From the NCBI RefSeq assembly GCF_014649735.1, contig NZ_BMTP01000006.1:62001-126000 (forward strand): a stretch of 64,000 nt of DNA. Direction: 5' to 3'. The notes below the pieces were generated by a model. It had not been told where the DNA came from and ran no database searches. It saw only the letters and a program-made list of their open reading frames with translations. The DNA comes from Streptomyces lavendofoliae (lineage in GTDB: Bacteria; Actinomycetota; Actinomycetes; Streptomycetales; Streptomycetaceae). Within the stretch, counting starts at the first letter, position 1; each line of letters starts with the position of its first letter. This document shows positions 8,789 through 17,259 of the stretch, piece by piece. Made by a program: the position numbers and the translations under genes.

Positions 8789-9019
8789 TCAGGCCTCCGT
8801 CCGGCCGAACAGGCGCCGGCCGCCGTACTTCTTGTGTACGGCCTGCTTCGACACCCCCAGCGCCTCGGCGATCTGCGTCCACGTCGTCCCCGCCACCCGT
8901 GCCCGGTGCACCAGAACCTCTTCCTGCCCTTCCAGGCGGCGGCGCAGCGCGGCTGCCTCGCGCAGCGCCGCGACGGGATCGGTGTTCTCGGTGATCGGTG
9001 AGATGTCCACTTCGGTCAT
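8789..9019 (-). CDS. Small helix-turn-helix regulator (76 aa)
   Basis: DNA-binding protein: an N-terminal helical part (AALREAAALRRRLEGQEE) then an HTH (TTWTQIAEALGVSKQAVHKKY), ending in a basic tail. The HTH resembles those fused to Clp-N-like domains in actinomycetes, but here it stands alone. ATG at 9019 has no Shine-Dalgarno; instead -10 TAAAGT (9026-9031) ends six bases upstream, so the transcript is probably leaderless and the ATG is well supported. Two GTCAAC-N4-GTTGAC palindromes overlap this promoter, suggesting autoregulation. The serine hydrolase gene follows by five bases. Confidence 0.8.
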   Translation of the reverse strand: MTEVDISPITENTDPVAALREAAALRRRLEGQEEVLVHRARVAGTTWTQIAEALGVSKQAVHKKYGGRRLFGRTEA

Positions 9020-9021
9020 GC

Positions 9022-9066
9022 GTCAACTTTAGTTGACCACCTTCCTGGCCGTCAACCCACGTTGAC
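9022..9066 (-). promoter_or_regulatory. Twin GTCAAC-N4-GTTGAC operators over a leaderless promoter
   Basis: Perfect palindromes at 9022-9037 and 9051-9066, 29 bp apart start to start. Read on the minus strand, the distal one supplies -35 TTGACG (9055-9050) and the proximal one supplies -10 TAAAGT (9031-9026), spacer 18, with six bases to the ATG at 9019. Occupancy by a dimer at either site would block RNA polymerase. Confidence 0.75.
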
Positions 9067-9173
9067 CACGCCGAGGAGGTGGCGGGAGTCCCCGCGGCCG
9101 GGGGAGCGTGACGGGTACGCGACGCCCTCGCCCCCGACCCGCCGGGCTCCATCGGCGCACCGCCCCCGCCGCG

Positions 9174-10073
9174 TCACGCGCGGCGGTCGGGCAGCCCGAT
9201 GGGGTTCGGGAAGCGCAGCGCGGTCGCGCAGGCCTCCGACAGCGGGGTCAGCGCCGCGACCAGCCGGGCCACCTCGTGTTCGGGTACGCCCCGCCAGGGC
9301 CGGGCCGCCGCGCGGTCGGTCGCCTGCTCGACGGAGGCGTGGACCCGGCGCCCCGCCTCCGTCGCCCGCCCGGTCGCGGCGTCCAGCAGGCCGCGCCCGG
9401 CCAGTCGTGCGGCGGCGGCCGCCCATTCGGCGTCCGTCCAGCCCCGGAACGGCTGGAGTTCGCCGCGCGGCAGGTCGGTGCCCGCCCGCAGGACCAGCAC
9501 CTCGCAGCCGTCGAGGCCCGCCGCGACGAGGGCGGCCACGTGCCCGTCGCCCCGGTGCTCGCGCAGGACGGTCGCCGCGTGCCACAGGCGTGCGTGCGGG
9601 TCCCCGGGCGCCGGCAGCGCCGCGTTGACCGCGGCGAGCGGCCGGCCGCCGCAGTCCAGGTCGTCGACGTACCGGGCCAGCAGCGCCGCCGCGTGCTCCA
9701 CCTCGCGCTCACGGTCCGCCGACAGCCGGGCGAGGGCCGCCCGGGCCCCGTCCTCCCGGACCTTCAGGACCCGCTCGGGGGCGACGGTGTCCCAGACGGC
9801 CGGCACGGCGCGCGCCACCATGGCGGGCGCGAACGAGAAGAACGCGGCAGTGACCGGCGCGGGCCCCACCGCGCCCAGCGGGGCGGCCCTTCCGGCGAAG
9901 TAGCCGCGCCAGAAACCGCGCAGCCCCGCCTCCTCGAACGCGTCGAGGCACTCGGGGGCGAAGTACGTGACCGCGTGCACCGGTTCGAGCAGCGTCCACA
10001 GCAGGCGCGCGGCGTGCTCGGGCGAGGAGGCGGCAGGGGTGGCGGTGGTGTTGTTGTTCGTGACGGCTTCCAT
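9174..10073 (-). CDS. SCO6745-family (SalK-like) protein
   Basis: 299 aa cytosolic protein conserved across actinomycetes and named after the S. coelicolor member SCO6745; the family has no proven activity. It begins with an Asn/Thr-rich leader, then ARLLWTLLEPVHAVTYFAPE and FWRGYFAGRAAPLG, both typical. The C-terminal part (WTDAEWAAAAARLAGRGLLD, GRRVHASVEQATD) looks like a winged helix, suggesting a MarR-like tail. I chose ATG at 10073; another ATG lies nine bases upstream, and neither has a clear ribosome site. Monocistronic by appearance. Confidence 0.75.
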   Translation of the reverse strand: MEAVTNNNTTATPAASSPEHAARLLWTLLEPVHAVTYFAPECLDAFEEAGLRGFWRGYFAGRAAPLGAVGPAPVTAAFFSFAPAMVARAVPAVWDTVAPERVLKVREDGARAALARLSADREREVEHAAALLARYVDDLDCGGRPLAAVNAALPAPGDPHARLWHAATVLREHRGDGHVAALVAAGLDGCEVLVLRAGTDLPRGELQPFRGWTDAEWAAAAARLAGRGLLDAATGRATEAGRRVHASVEQATDRAAARPWRGVPEHEVARLVAALTPLSEACATALRFPNPIGLPDRRA

Positions 10074-10195
10074 GCCCCGCATTCTGTGCCGCGCTGACGC
10101 CGGCGCACCAGCGGTCGCGCCCGGCCCGCGACCGCACCCGCCGCCCCGGCCGCACGGGCCCGGGGCGGGGCGGCGCGGGGCGGCCGGGCGGCGGG

Positions 10196-10939
10196 TCAGG
10201 CGCGGCAGCGCAGCATCTCCAGCGGCGGGCTGGCGAGGAGGTCGGCCCAGAAGTCGGCGCCGAACTCCCGGACGCCGGCGTCGGACACCCGCAGCGGGAC
10301 CCACTCCGGCTCGCCGAACCCGGCCGCCCGCAGACACTTCTCGTAGACCTCGCGCCGCGGGGCCGTGGCGACGATGCTGATCGGCTGCGGGTCCAGCAGA
10401 GCGGTGACGCGCACCTGCGGGCCGGTCTCGCGTTCCTCGCCGGTCGGTTCGCAGCGGAAGCCGTAGTCGGCCAGGGACGCGCAGTCGAACCGGTAGTCGG
10501 GCTTCTGGGCGAGCACGAAGAACTCACCGCCCGGCACCAGGCTCCGGTGGATGTTGCGGCACATCCGCTCCATCGCCGCGATGTCCTCGGCGTAGTTCAG
10601 GCACTGCACGGCCAGCGCGATGTCGAAGCGCCGGTCGAGGGACGGCAGCTCCGTCACGTCACCGACCTCGTAGCGCACGCCCAGCGGCTCGCGCCGCTCG
10701 AACTCCCGGGCGGCGGCGATCATCTCGACCGAGATGTCGACGCCGAAGACGTCCGCGGCGCCCCGACGCTTGAACTCCCGGCTGTAGAAGCCGGTGCCGC
10801 AGGCCAGGTCGAGGACCGACTTGCCCCGCACGTCCCCGACCATGCCCAGGAAGCTCGGCACCTCCCCGTACCGCATCAAGGGGAGGGACTTGAACCCCTC
10901 GAAGGCCTCGCCGATCCCGTCGTACTGCTGCACGCTCAC
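10196..10939 (-). CDS. Class I SAM-dependent methyltransferase
   Basis: 247 aa Rossmann-fold methyltransferase: motif I LDLACGTGFYSREF (~43-56), an acidic residue after strand 2 (VFGVDIS), motif II-like IALAVQCLNYA and motif III LVPGGEFFVLAQ. It resembles ubiquinone-biosynthesis-type and toxoflavin-like small-molecule methyltransferases; the substrate cannot be inferred. GTG at 10939 has GAAGGGGG at good distance. It is transcribed alone and is separated by about 120 bases from the SCO6745-family gene downstream. Confidence 0.88.
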   Translation of the reverse strand: MSVQQYDGIGEAFEGFKSLPLMRYGEVPSFLGMVGDVRGKSVLDLACGTGFYSREFKRRGAADVFGVDISVEMIAAAREFERREPLGVRYEVGDVTELPSLDRRFDIALAVQCLNYAEDIAAMERMCRNIHRSLVPGGEFFVLAQKPDYRFDCASLADYGFRCEPTGEERETGPQVRVTALLDPQPISIVATAPRREVYEKCLRAAGFGEPEWVPLRVSDAGVREFGADFWADLLASPPLEMLRCRA

Positions 10940-11484
10940 GTGCCGCCCCCTTCTGTGTTGTCGTCCTGCGCCAAGGCCACGCCGGGTCCTCCCGCTCCGG
11001 AGGTCCACCGGCGCGGCGGCCGTGGAAGGCACTCTCCTCCGCGCCGGTCCGGCCGTCGTACTGGCGGATGGCACGAAGAAGTGGACGGGTGATCGACCCA
11101 TCACCCAACACCCGTCGGCGGGGCTGCCGCTCGTAGGTTCCTACGGCAGGGTGAGGACCGCGCCGCCGGTGCCGATGACCGCCCGCAGCGCGGGGATCTG
11201 CCGCCACGTCAGCCCCACGGCGACCGCCCCCGCCACGACGGCCGTACTCCGGCGCGGTTCGGCCGGGCACGCGCGTCCACGGCCGTGGCACCCACGCGGT
11301 GGTCGGTGGCGATGCCGACCACCGACCACCGACCACCGACCACGGTGACCCCGTTGCCCTGCAGCCGGACCCTCGTCGTCGCGCCGGGATCGGACGGGGA
11401 CCGAACAGGTCTGCGAACGCCACCCCGGGGCACATGAACCGGTGCACCGAGATGTCAACCCGTTCCGGACAGAGGAGTCGTTCC
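10940..11484. other. Intergenic region, no gene recognised
   Basis: 545 bases without a convincing frame. The only structure noticed is a short tandem repeat at 11316-11344. Promoters for the flanking genes presumably lie here. Confidence 0.5.
11316..11344. repeat. Tandem 7-bp repeat CCGACCA
   Basis: Four adjacent copies of CCGACCA, with the inverse motif GGTCGG a few bases upstream (about 11301), so the run can fold back on itself. Possibly slippage-prone; no role assigned. Confidence 0.6.
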
Positions 11485-11655
11485 ATGCTGGGCATAGCCG
11501 CCGCGGTCCTGTTCTTCATCGCCTTCCTCATCAACGCCGCCGACATCGCCACCAATGACGTGTTCGCCTCGGGCAACGTCATGCTGCTGGGGCTGACGCT
11601 CCTGGCGCTGCACGTCGCGGGCGTCGGTACCTCCCTGCGCTCCCGCCGCCGCTGA
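11485..11655 (+). CDS. Small two-helix membrane protein (56 aa)
   Basis: MLGIAAAVLFFIAFLINA forms a first transmembrane helix and MLLGLTLLALHVAGVG a second, separated by a polar loop (DIATNDVFASGN) and ended by SLRSRRR. ATG at 11485 is preceded by AGAGGAG at seven bases, which supports it over longer readings. Such short membrane proteins are common in Streptomyces. No function known to me. Confidence 0.65.
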   Translation: MLGIAAAVLFFIAFLINAADIATNDVFASGNVMLLGLTLLALHVAGVGTSLRSRRR

Positions 11656-12046
11656 ACCCGCCGCCGCGGGAGGGCCGGCGCCCACACCGGTTGACCCAGG
11701 GGCGTGACGCCGTCGGAGAAGTCGTCCGCCGGTAGGAACCGGGCGACCACGATGGTGGTGCCCGGAGTGCCCGGGCCGATGGTGGCGGCGTTCGGCCTCA
11801 TCCCCCGTACTGAGGCGGCTTCTTCGGCGCACCCCTGGGCGGCCATCGCCTGACTGTCGACGTCACCACCGACGGGGCGAGCGGGGACCGGCCACCGGGA
11901 CCTTCGCCGTCGTGGCCGCTTGTTGGTCATGGGTTCGCGACCCGGCATGGGCGGATCCCGCGGACTCGCCCCGCCCGGCGGGGGGTTCCGGGTCAGGACG
12001 TAGGATCCGGACGTCGTCACGATCATCATGACCCGGGGGAACGTCC
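11656..12046. other. Intergenic, possible minus-strand gene fragment
   Basis: About 390 bases. A minus-strand stretch near 11700-11800 reads RPNAATIGPGTPGTTIVVA then RFLPADDFSDGVTPLGQPV, protein-like but without a recognisable family, start or extension; it may be a remnant. Nothing else seen. Confidence 0.25.
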
Positions 12047-12973
12047 ATGTCTCGTCACTTTCCGAGCCGCCGCGGAGTGCTGACCGGCACCGCGGCCGTG
12101 GGCGCCGCGCTGGTGGCCGGCCCGGCTGCGGGTGCCGCTTCGGCCGCGGCCACGCCGAGCCCGAACCCGTACCAGCCCAAGTTGCCGCATCAGATCGAGG
12201 CGGAGGCGCTCATCGACTACCTGCGGCTGCGCCCCTGGAGCGACGGCGCCAACCGCTACAAGACGGCCGGGCAGTTCCCGGACGAGAACTCCGCCCTCGT
12301 CTGGGGAGCGCCGGGCCATCCGGAGCAGTTCTCCGCGCTCGCCCAGTGCTCCTCCTTCCTCACGATGGTCCTCCAGCGCGCCTACGGCACCGGCACGGCG
12401 TACGGCTGGGCCACCAGGGAATTCTTCGCCCGGTACTTCGCGACCGAGGCCGGGAAGTTCTACCCCACGGCCGAGAAGTTCCGTGAGGGTTTCGCCACCG
12501 CGGCGTCGATCCCGCACTTCACCGGGGTCACGAAGCCGGTCAACCTGCGCCCCGGTGACCTGGTGGCCTTCGACTACGACCCGGAGACGACCACCGAGCC
12601 CTACACCGGACACATCGTCATGATCCGGGAGCGCAAGGGGACGCTCGCGTCACCGGTGGACGACCAGGTCGGTGAGGGCGTCGTGCCGTACGTCTTCGAG
12701 GTCGTCGACTGCACCAGCGACCCGCACGGCAACCCGGCCGCCTCCCCGACCGCCGAGGCGACATACCGCGGCTTTCCCGACACCCGGATCGAGGAGGCGC
12801 CCGACGGCACCGCCGGCTGGGCGGAGCACAACGGCGTCGGCTACGGCCACATGGTCTTCTACGCGGATCCCACCACGAAGCTCTTCGCCGGCTACCGCTG
12901 GAGCGTGAACTCCTCGACCGCCCGCCGGGTCGCCGACCGGCCGATCGCCGCAGCCCGGGTCTACCTGGGCTGA
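12047..12973 (+). CDS. Tat-exported protein with NlpC/P60-like Cys-His features
   Basis: 308 aa. The N-terminus has a twin-arginine signal (SRRGVLTG then a hydrophobic Ala-rich stretch, ASA cleavage near 35). The mature part contains AQCSSFLTMVLQRAYG and, about 90 residues later, YTGHIVMIRE. A Cys opening a helix followed by a His on a β-strand is the arrangement of papain-like NlpC/P60 and CHAP hydrolases, so an amidase or peptidase acting outside the cell is possible but unproven. The start codon follows GGGGGAACGTCC. A single-gene unit. Confidence 0.65.
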   Translation: MSRHFPSRRGVLTGTAAVGAALVAGPAAGAASAAATPSPNPYQPKLPHQIEAEALIDYLRLRPWSDGANRYKTAGQFPDENSALVWGAPGHPEQFSALAQCSSFLTMVLQRAYGTGTAYGWATREFFARYFATEAGKFYPTAEKFREGFATAASIPHFTGVTKPVNLRPGDLVAFDYDPETTTEPYTGHIVMIRERKGTLASPVDDQVGEGVVPYVFEVVDCTSDPHGNPAASPTAEATYRGFPDTRIEEAPDGTAGWAEHNGVGYGHMVFYADPTTKLFAGYRWSVNSSTARRVADRPIAAARVYLG

Positions 12974-13050
12974 GGCGGGGCGCCGTCCCCCGGACGCGCC
13001 GCCAGTCAGGTCACGATTAGGGCTGGGGCGGCTGAAACCTCGCCCTTGCG

Positions 13051-13064
13051 TAAGCGACCGCTTA
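13051..13064. promoter_or_regulatory. Palindrome TAAGCG-AC-CGCTTA upstream of PucR-type gene
   Basis: Perfect 6-bp arms with a 2-bp centre, 34 bases before the start of the regulator at 13098. The sequence is of the kind bound by TetR-family repressors in actinomycetes, so it may be the site of a repressor acting on this gene. Confidence 0.45.
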
Positions 13065-13097
13065 GCATGATGGGCCTCCGGACGGAATGGAGGCGCC

Positions 13098-14321
13098 ATG
13101 CAGCACAGTTCCGCCCCGCTGGAGCTTTTCCACCGAGCGTGCCGGCGTCTGCTCGAGCGGGGCCCCGAGTTCACGGACACCGTCGTGGACCGGATCCGCG
13201 GCGACGTGCCGTACTACGCCGATCCCGTGCTCGCCCCGCCCGACCTGCGCAGGACCGTGGGCACCGGGATCCACTACGGGCTGGAGGCCGGCCTGGATCC
13301 GGACAGGCTCGTTGACGTCGAGCGGTACACCAGGGAGCTGGGCGTACGGCGGGCGGAGCAGGGGCGGCCCCTGGACGAGGTGCTGCACGCCTTCCGGGTG
13401 GCCGGTTCCGGCGTGTGGAACGGGATCATCACGGTGGTGGAACGCGACGGGCTCGGCGACGTGCGTCAACTCGTGCATGTCGCCGATCTCGTGTGGAAGA
13501 GCAACGACCGCGACGCGGTCCTGGTCGCCGACGCCTACCGGCAGGCGGCCGAGGGGGTGGCCAGCCGCGACACCGAGCGCGTCCGGCTGATCCTCGCGGC
13601 CCTGCTGGAGACGCGCGACGATCCGGCGTTCGCGCGGGACGCGGCGGCCATCCTCGATCTGCCGCTCGACGGGCGCTACGCCGTGGCCGTGATGGCGGCA
13701 CCCCCGTACGGCGGGGCGCCGCGCGGCGCCCCGGAGGTGCCCGGCATCCGGATCCTGCGGCATGCCGCCGGGGAGCTCGACGTACTGGTCGCCCATCTGG
13801 ACGGCCTGCCCCTGGACGCACTGGCCGGCGGGCTGCGGGCCGGCCCCGGTGTGCGCATCGGGATCAGCCCCGTCGTCCAGGGGCTGGACGGCCTGGCCCG
13901 AGCCCGGGACATGGCCGCGCTGGCGCTGCGCACCTGCCGGGCGGGCGGCGAGGTCGTCCGGCTCGACGCGCGCCTGCCCGACGGTCTGCTGGTCTCCCGG
14001 CCCGACCTGGCCGCCGAACTGGCGCACCAGGTGCTGCGCCCGCTGTACGACCTCGAACCCGCCGACCGCGAAACGCTGTTGACCACCCTCGGCGTATGGA
14101 TCGAGCACGGCGGCTCCGCCGCCCAGGCGGCCCGGCGGATGTTCTGCCACCGCAACACCGTGCTCAACCGGCTGCGTCGGGTCGAGCAGACCACCGGCCT
14201 GTCGCTGACCCGCCCCCGCGACCTGCTGCGCCTGACGCTGGCGCTCGACGCCCAGCGGCTCCTTGGGCCGGCCGTGGCGGTGCTTGGGAACCGGCACACC
14301 CCGGGCCGCCCGGCGTTGTGA
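13098..14321 (+). CDS. PucR/CdaR-type transcriptional regulator
   Basis: 407 aa cytosolic regulator. The N-terminal two thirds lack a known sensor motif but fit the variable sensory half of the family. The C-terminus is the PucR-type HTH: LLTTLGVWIEHGGSAAQAARRMFCHRNTVLNRLRRVEQTTG (described here in two parts, LLTTLGVWIEHGG and CHRNTVLNRLRRVEQ) then LRLTLALDAQRLLG. ATG at 13098 follows GGAGGCGCC. Such proteins usually regulate neighbouring catabolic or developmental genes; no obvious target adjoins, and a perfect palindrome lies in its own promoter. Monocistronic. Confidence 0.85.
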   Translation: MQHSSAPLELFHRACRRLLERGPEFTDTVVDRIRGDVPYYADPVLAPPDLRRTVGTGIHYGLEAGLDPDRLVDVERYTRELGVRRAEQGRPLDEVLHAFRVAGSGVWNGIITVVERDGLGDVRQLVHVADLVWKSNDRDAVLVADAYRQAAEGVASRDTERVRLILAALLETRDDPAFARDAAAILDLPLDGRYAVAVMAAPPYGGAPRGAPEVPGIRILRHAAGELDVLVAHLDGLPLDALAGGLRAGPGVRIGISPVVQGLDGLARARDMAALALRTCRAGGEVVRLDARLPDGLLVSRPDLAAELAHQVLRPLYDLEPADRETLLTTLGVWIEHGGSAAQAARRMFCHRNTVLNRLRRVEQTTGLSLTRPRDLLRLTLALDAQRLLGPAVAVLGNRHTPGRPAL

Positions 14322-14733
14322 CCGGGCAGCGCCGTCGGCCGCACACCTGGACGGGCGGGGTCGTGTCGGCTGCTCTGGGGTGCCGCAGCTGTCGGGACCC
14401 GGCGTGGAGCGGACGGCCATGGTCATGCTCGGGGCGCTCGTCCTCTGCGCCACTCGCCCGCCGCGCTCTTCCCGGACCGGTACGTCGACTGGTTCCCGCT
14501 CCGCACGGTCGTCCTCGTCTCGCCGCCGGTGGCGTTGCTGCTCGGCCTGGCCGGCAGCCTCCCGGGGCGGCGGGACCGTAGCGGGCCGGGCGGGGCGGCG
14601 GGGGCCGGGGAACGGCCGGGCCGGAGGCGCCGTGGCCGAGCGGGCGAAGCCGGCTTCAGGGCTGCGTCATCACACGGGCGTGGGCGGCCGGCTCCCGCCG
14701 TCCGCCGCGCCGCCGGACGGCCCCGCACGACGA
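14322..14733. other. Intergenic region, no gene recognised
   Basis: About 410 GC-rich bases between convergent genes. Frames on both strands are Arg/Pro/Gly-rich and look like shadows. A terminator closes the region at 14734. Confidence 0.5.
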
Positions 14734-14765
14734 CCGGCCTTGGAGGCGGTGCCCTCCAAGGCCGG
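14734..14765 (-). terminator. Perfect 13-bp hairpin terminator of the sigma-factor gene
   Basis: CCGGCCTTGGAGG (14734-14746) and CCTCCAAGGCCGG (14753-14765) form a perfect stem with a 6-nt loop, 20 bases past the sigma-factor stop. It may act in both directions between convergent genes. Confidence 0.8.
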
Positions 14766-14785
14766 ACGGGTGGTGCGAGGATCGC

Positions 14786-15649
14786 TCACTGGGTGGTGAG
14801 CATGCCCTCCCGCAGGCGCTTCAGCGTGCGGGACAGCAGCCGGGAGACATGCATCTGCGAGCACCCCAGGCGCTCGCCGATCTGGGACTGGGTCAGCTCC
14901 TCGACGAACCGCATGTGGATGATCTGGCGGTCGCGGTCGTCCAGCTCGGCGATCAGCGGGGCCAGCGCGTGGAAGTCCTCCACGAGCTCCATCGCGGGGT
15001 CCTCGGCGCCGATGAAGTTCGCCAGGGCGGCTTCCCCGTCGTCGCTGTCGCTGTTGATGGTGGCGTCCAGCGAGCTGGAGTTGTAGCCGTTGGAGGCGAG
15101 GCGGGCCTCGATGACCTCTTCCTCGGTGAGGTTCATCAGGGTCGACAGTTCCTTGACCGTGGGGGTGCGCCCCAGGCGGGTCCGGAGCTCCTCGGTGGCG
15201 CGGGCCAGTTCGACGCGGGCCTCCTGGAGGCGCCGCGGAACGTGCACGGCCCAGGAGGTGTCCCGGAAGAAACGCTTGATCTCGCCGACGATGTACGGCA
15301 CGGCGAAGGTGGTGAACTCCACCTCGCGCGTCAGCTCGAAGCGGTCGATCGCCTTGATCAGGCCGATCATGCCGACCTGGACGATGTCCTCCATCTCGTC
15401 CGCGCCGCGGCTGCGGAACCTGCCGGCCGCGTACCGGACGAGGGACATGTTCATCTCGATCAGCGTATTGCGGACGTCCTGGTACTCGGCGGTGCCCTCC
15501 TCCAGGACGGCGAGCCGGTCGAAGAACGCCTTCGACAGGGCCCTGGCGTCCTTGGGCGCCACCCGCCGCGGGTTCGAGACCTCGGGCAGGGCCGCCGTGC
15601 GGCTGCCCTCAGTGGTCGCCACCTGCTGAGTCGTCGTCATCATCGTCAT
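14786..15649 (-). CDS. Stress-response RNA polymerase sigma factor, SigB/SigF/SigG family
   Basis: Group 3 σ70 factor of 287 aa. Region 2 is well conserved (FRSRGADEMEDIVQVGMIG, FELTREVEFTTFAVPYIVG, RFFRDTSWAVHVPRRLQE), region 3 is LGRTPTVKELSTLMNLTEEEV, and region 4 contains DRDRQIIHMRFVEELTQSQI and LGCSQMHVSRLLSRTL. Streptomyces has several such paralogues serving osmotic/oxidative stress and sporulation, controlled by anti-sigma/STAS partners; none adjoins here, although a STAS protein lies at 36118. Three ATGs occur within the first ten codons, so the exact start is uncertain. The divergent hemerythrin gene is a plausible target. Confidence 0.93.
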   Translation of the reverse strand: MTMMTTTQQVATTEGSRTAALPEVSNPRRVAPKDARALSKAFFDRLAVLEEGTAEYQDVRNTLIEMNMSLVRYAAGRFRSRGADEMEDIVQVGMIGLIKAIDRFELTREVEFTTFAVPYIVGEIKRFFRDTSWAVHVPRRLQEARVELARATEELRTRLGRTPTVKELSTLMNLTEEEVIEARLASNGYNSSSLDATINSDSDDGEAALANFIGAEDPAMELVEDFHALAPLIAELDDRDRQIIHMRFVEELTQSQIGERLGCSQMHVSRLLSRTLKRLREGMLTTQ

Positions 15650-16060
15650 GCTTCCCTCCCGAACCCGTCGACCTCGCCGTTGTCCCCCGACAAGCCGATG
15701 AGCCGCGCCTACCCAGGGTCCTCACACCCATGCCTCCTTTTTTCCCGCCATCTTCGACGCGCCCCCGCACCCCTCCCCGATCCACCCCCCCCGGCCCGGG
15801 CGCGGACCCCTCCCAGGGGCGGGTCCCCTTCCTGCCGCGCACCGCGCCCCGTCCCGCACCCGGAGGGGTCGCGGCGCAGGTGGCGGCCGGTGACACGCCC
15901 ACCACGACCTCGGGCGGCCCAGGTGTAATGCCCGCCGCTCGGGTGACACGGACGGCATCGGCGGCACTGCACCGGTCCCGCGCGGGGACGTATGTCCCGG
16001 CAGGTGCCCGAGCAGGCCGCCTGTCACCACCGATCACCACGGAAAGAGGAGTGACCGATC
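15650..16060. other. Divergent promoter region between sigma factor and hemerythrin
   Basis: 410 bases, C-rich at 15725-15860, no gene. It contains the palindrome GGGAC-GTAT-GTCCC (15985-15998), a candidate operator 63 bases before the hemerythrin start. I could not identify a confident SigB-type promoter on either strand. Confidence 0.4.
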
Positions 16061-16621
16061 ATGGGTCATGGCGGGAACGTCATCCAGGAGCTCACCACCG
16101 ATCACCGCGAGGTGGACGCGCTCTTCACCAAGCTCGCTTCATTGCCCGCGGATGACGAGCAGCGGCGGGAGCTGGCCGATGAACTGACCATGGAGCTGAT
16201 CCGGCACGCCGTGGCGGAGGAGATGTACCTGTACCCGGCGGTCCGCCGGTACGTGGACGGCGGGGACGACCTGGCCGACAAGGAGATCGAGGACCACAGC
16301 GAGGTGGAGCGGATGCTCAAGGACCTCGAAGGCTGTCGCCCGGGCGAGGCGCAGTTCGACGCCCTCATCAACCGTCTGCAGTCGACGGTGACCGCCCATG
16401 TGGCCGACGAGGAGAACCGGCTCTTCCCCCTGCTCGCCGAATCCTGCTCGCCCCAGGCGCTCGACGAGCTGGGCGAGAAGATCCGCAGCGCGAAGAAGAC
16501 CGCCCCCACCCGCCCGCACCCCGCGGCACCGGACACGCCGCCCGCGAACAAGCTCCTCGCGCCGGGCACCGGCATGGTCGACCGCCTGCGCGACATGCTC
16601 ACCGGCCGCGGCCGCGGCTGA
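16061..16621 (+). CDS. Hemerythrin/HHE-domain protein
   Basis: 186 aa cytosolic four-helix protein expected to bind a di-iron centre. Iron-ligand pattern: H15 (TTDHREVD), H48 and E52 (RHAVAEEMYLYP), H77 (IEDHSEVE), then H112 and E116 (VTAHVADEENRLFP). The C-terminal 50 residues are Pro/Ala-rich with a basic end. HHE proteins store or sense O2, NO or peroxide and are often in stress regulons, which fits its place divergent to a SigB-type gene. Start supported by AAGAGGAG upstream. A strong hairpin follows. Confidence 0.92.
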   Translation: MGHGGNVIQELTTDHREVDALFTKLASLPADDEQRRELADELTMELIRHAVAEEMYLYPAVRRYVDGGDDLADKEIEDHSEVERMLKDLEGCRPGEAQFDALINRLQSTVTAHVADEENRLFPLLAESCSPQALDELGEKIRSAKKTAPTRPHPAAPDTPPANKLLAPGTGMVDRLRDMLTGRGRG

Positions 16622-16689
16622 CCTCCGGCCGAACCGGCGCTCCTCCCCCACCACGCGGTCGCCCGCCGCGGCGGGCGGGCCGCCCGCCT

Positions 16690-16719
16690 CCAGCCCCGGG
16701 ACTCACCTCCCGGGGCTGG
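16690..16719 (+). terminator. Perfect 12-bp hairpin downstream of hemerythrin gene
   Basis: CCAGCCCCGGGA (16690-16701) pairs perfectly with TCCCGGGGCTGG (16708-16719), 6-nt loop, about 70 bases after the stop. Confidence 0.7.
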
Positions 16720-16962
16720 CGCGTGTCGGGGTCGGAGCACGCCGAGAACGGAACCGGCGACGGAACACGGCGGGGGCTGAACGGGTGCGTGGCCCGGGTC
16801 GCGGCTGCCGGGTTTGCCGGGGGTTGTCGTACGGGGTGCGCTTTCTGGTCACAAGTGGAGGCATGTGCAGAACCGATAAAAGGCCCGATGGTCCCTCGGA
16901 TGGAGGGCCCCGGTCACCCGGATGCCTCGCATCCGGGCTATTCGGATAACCGTTAGCCGGAT
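16720..16962. other. AT-richer leader with hairpin before a small ORF
   Basis: No gene. It contains a perfect 9-bp stem with a 3-nt loop (CCCGGATGC / GCATCCGGG, 16917-16937), 25 bases before the ATG at 16963, plus GGATAACCGTTAGCCGGATA. GC content drops here and stays lower to about 18300. Confidence 0.35.
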
Positions 16963-17259
16963 ATGACGGCAACACCTCCGGACAGCTTCGGTCCCCATCG
17001 GGACAAAATTCCTTCCTGGGCAGATGGTTCTGTCGCCTTGGGAGCCTTTCTGTACCGCCCGGCTTCCGCACGTTCGGGGGGAAGCAACGACCTTCTCGAA
17101 GAGGGCGGCAGAGCGGTCGTCCTGACCTGGTCGGCTCCCGCCCTGGAGGAGTTCGTGGCGGTCATGGCCGGCCTGGAACGCGATTTCCTCGACGCGTGGC
17201 GGAAGGCCGGCCTCCCGATACTGCCGCAGGCACGCCGGGGGCGCTCAGGCCGCCCCTGA
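16963..17259 (+). CDS. Hypothetical protein (98 aa)
   Basis: Not recognised. Codons in the first half use A/T third positions far more than neighbouring genes (GCA, ACA, CCT, GGT, AAA, ATT), which hints at horizontal origin. The second half (EEGGRAVVLTWSAPALEEFVAVM, then LERDFLDAWRKAGL) is helix-like and vaguely recalls the DUF397 ending (AAWxAFVAGV...), but lacks its start. No Shine-Dalgarno is visible. No known partners. Confidence 0.4.
   Translation: MTATPPDSFGPHRDKIPSWADGSVALGAFLYRPASARSGGSNDLLEEGGRAVVLTWSAPALEEFVAVMAGLERDFLDAWRKAGLPILPQARRGRSGRP

Noticed and set aside
7407..9032. Long plus-strand open frame over the serine hydrolase
   Set aside because: Antisense to SVTK/YSN/HTG-containing hydrolase and the HTH gene; no motif of its own and low-complexity Gly/Ala/Val composition.
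15725..15860. C-rich tract suggestive of a structured leader or riboswitch
   Set aside because: No conserved aptamer features seen; low-complexity C/CG tracts are common in these genomes.
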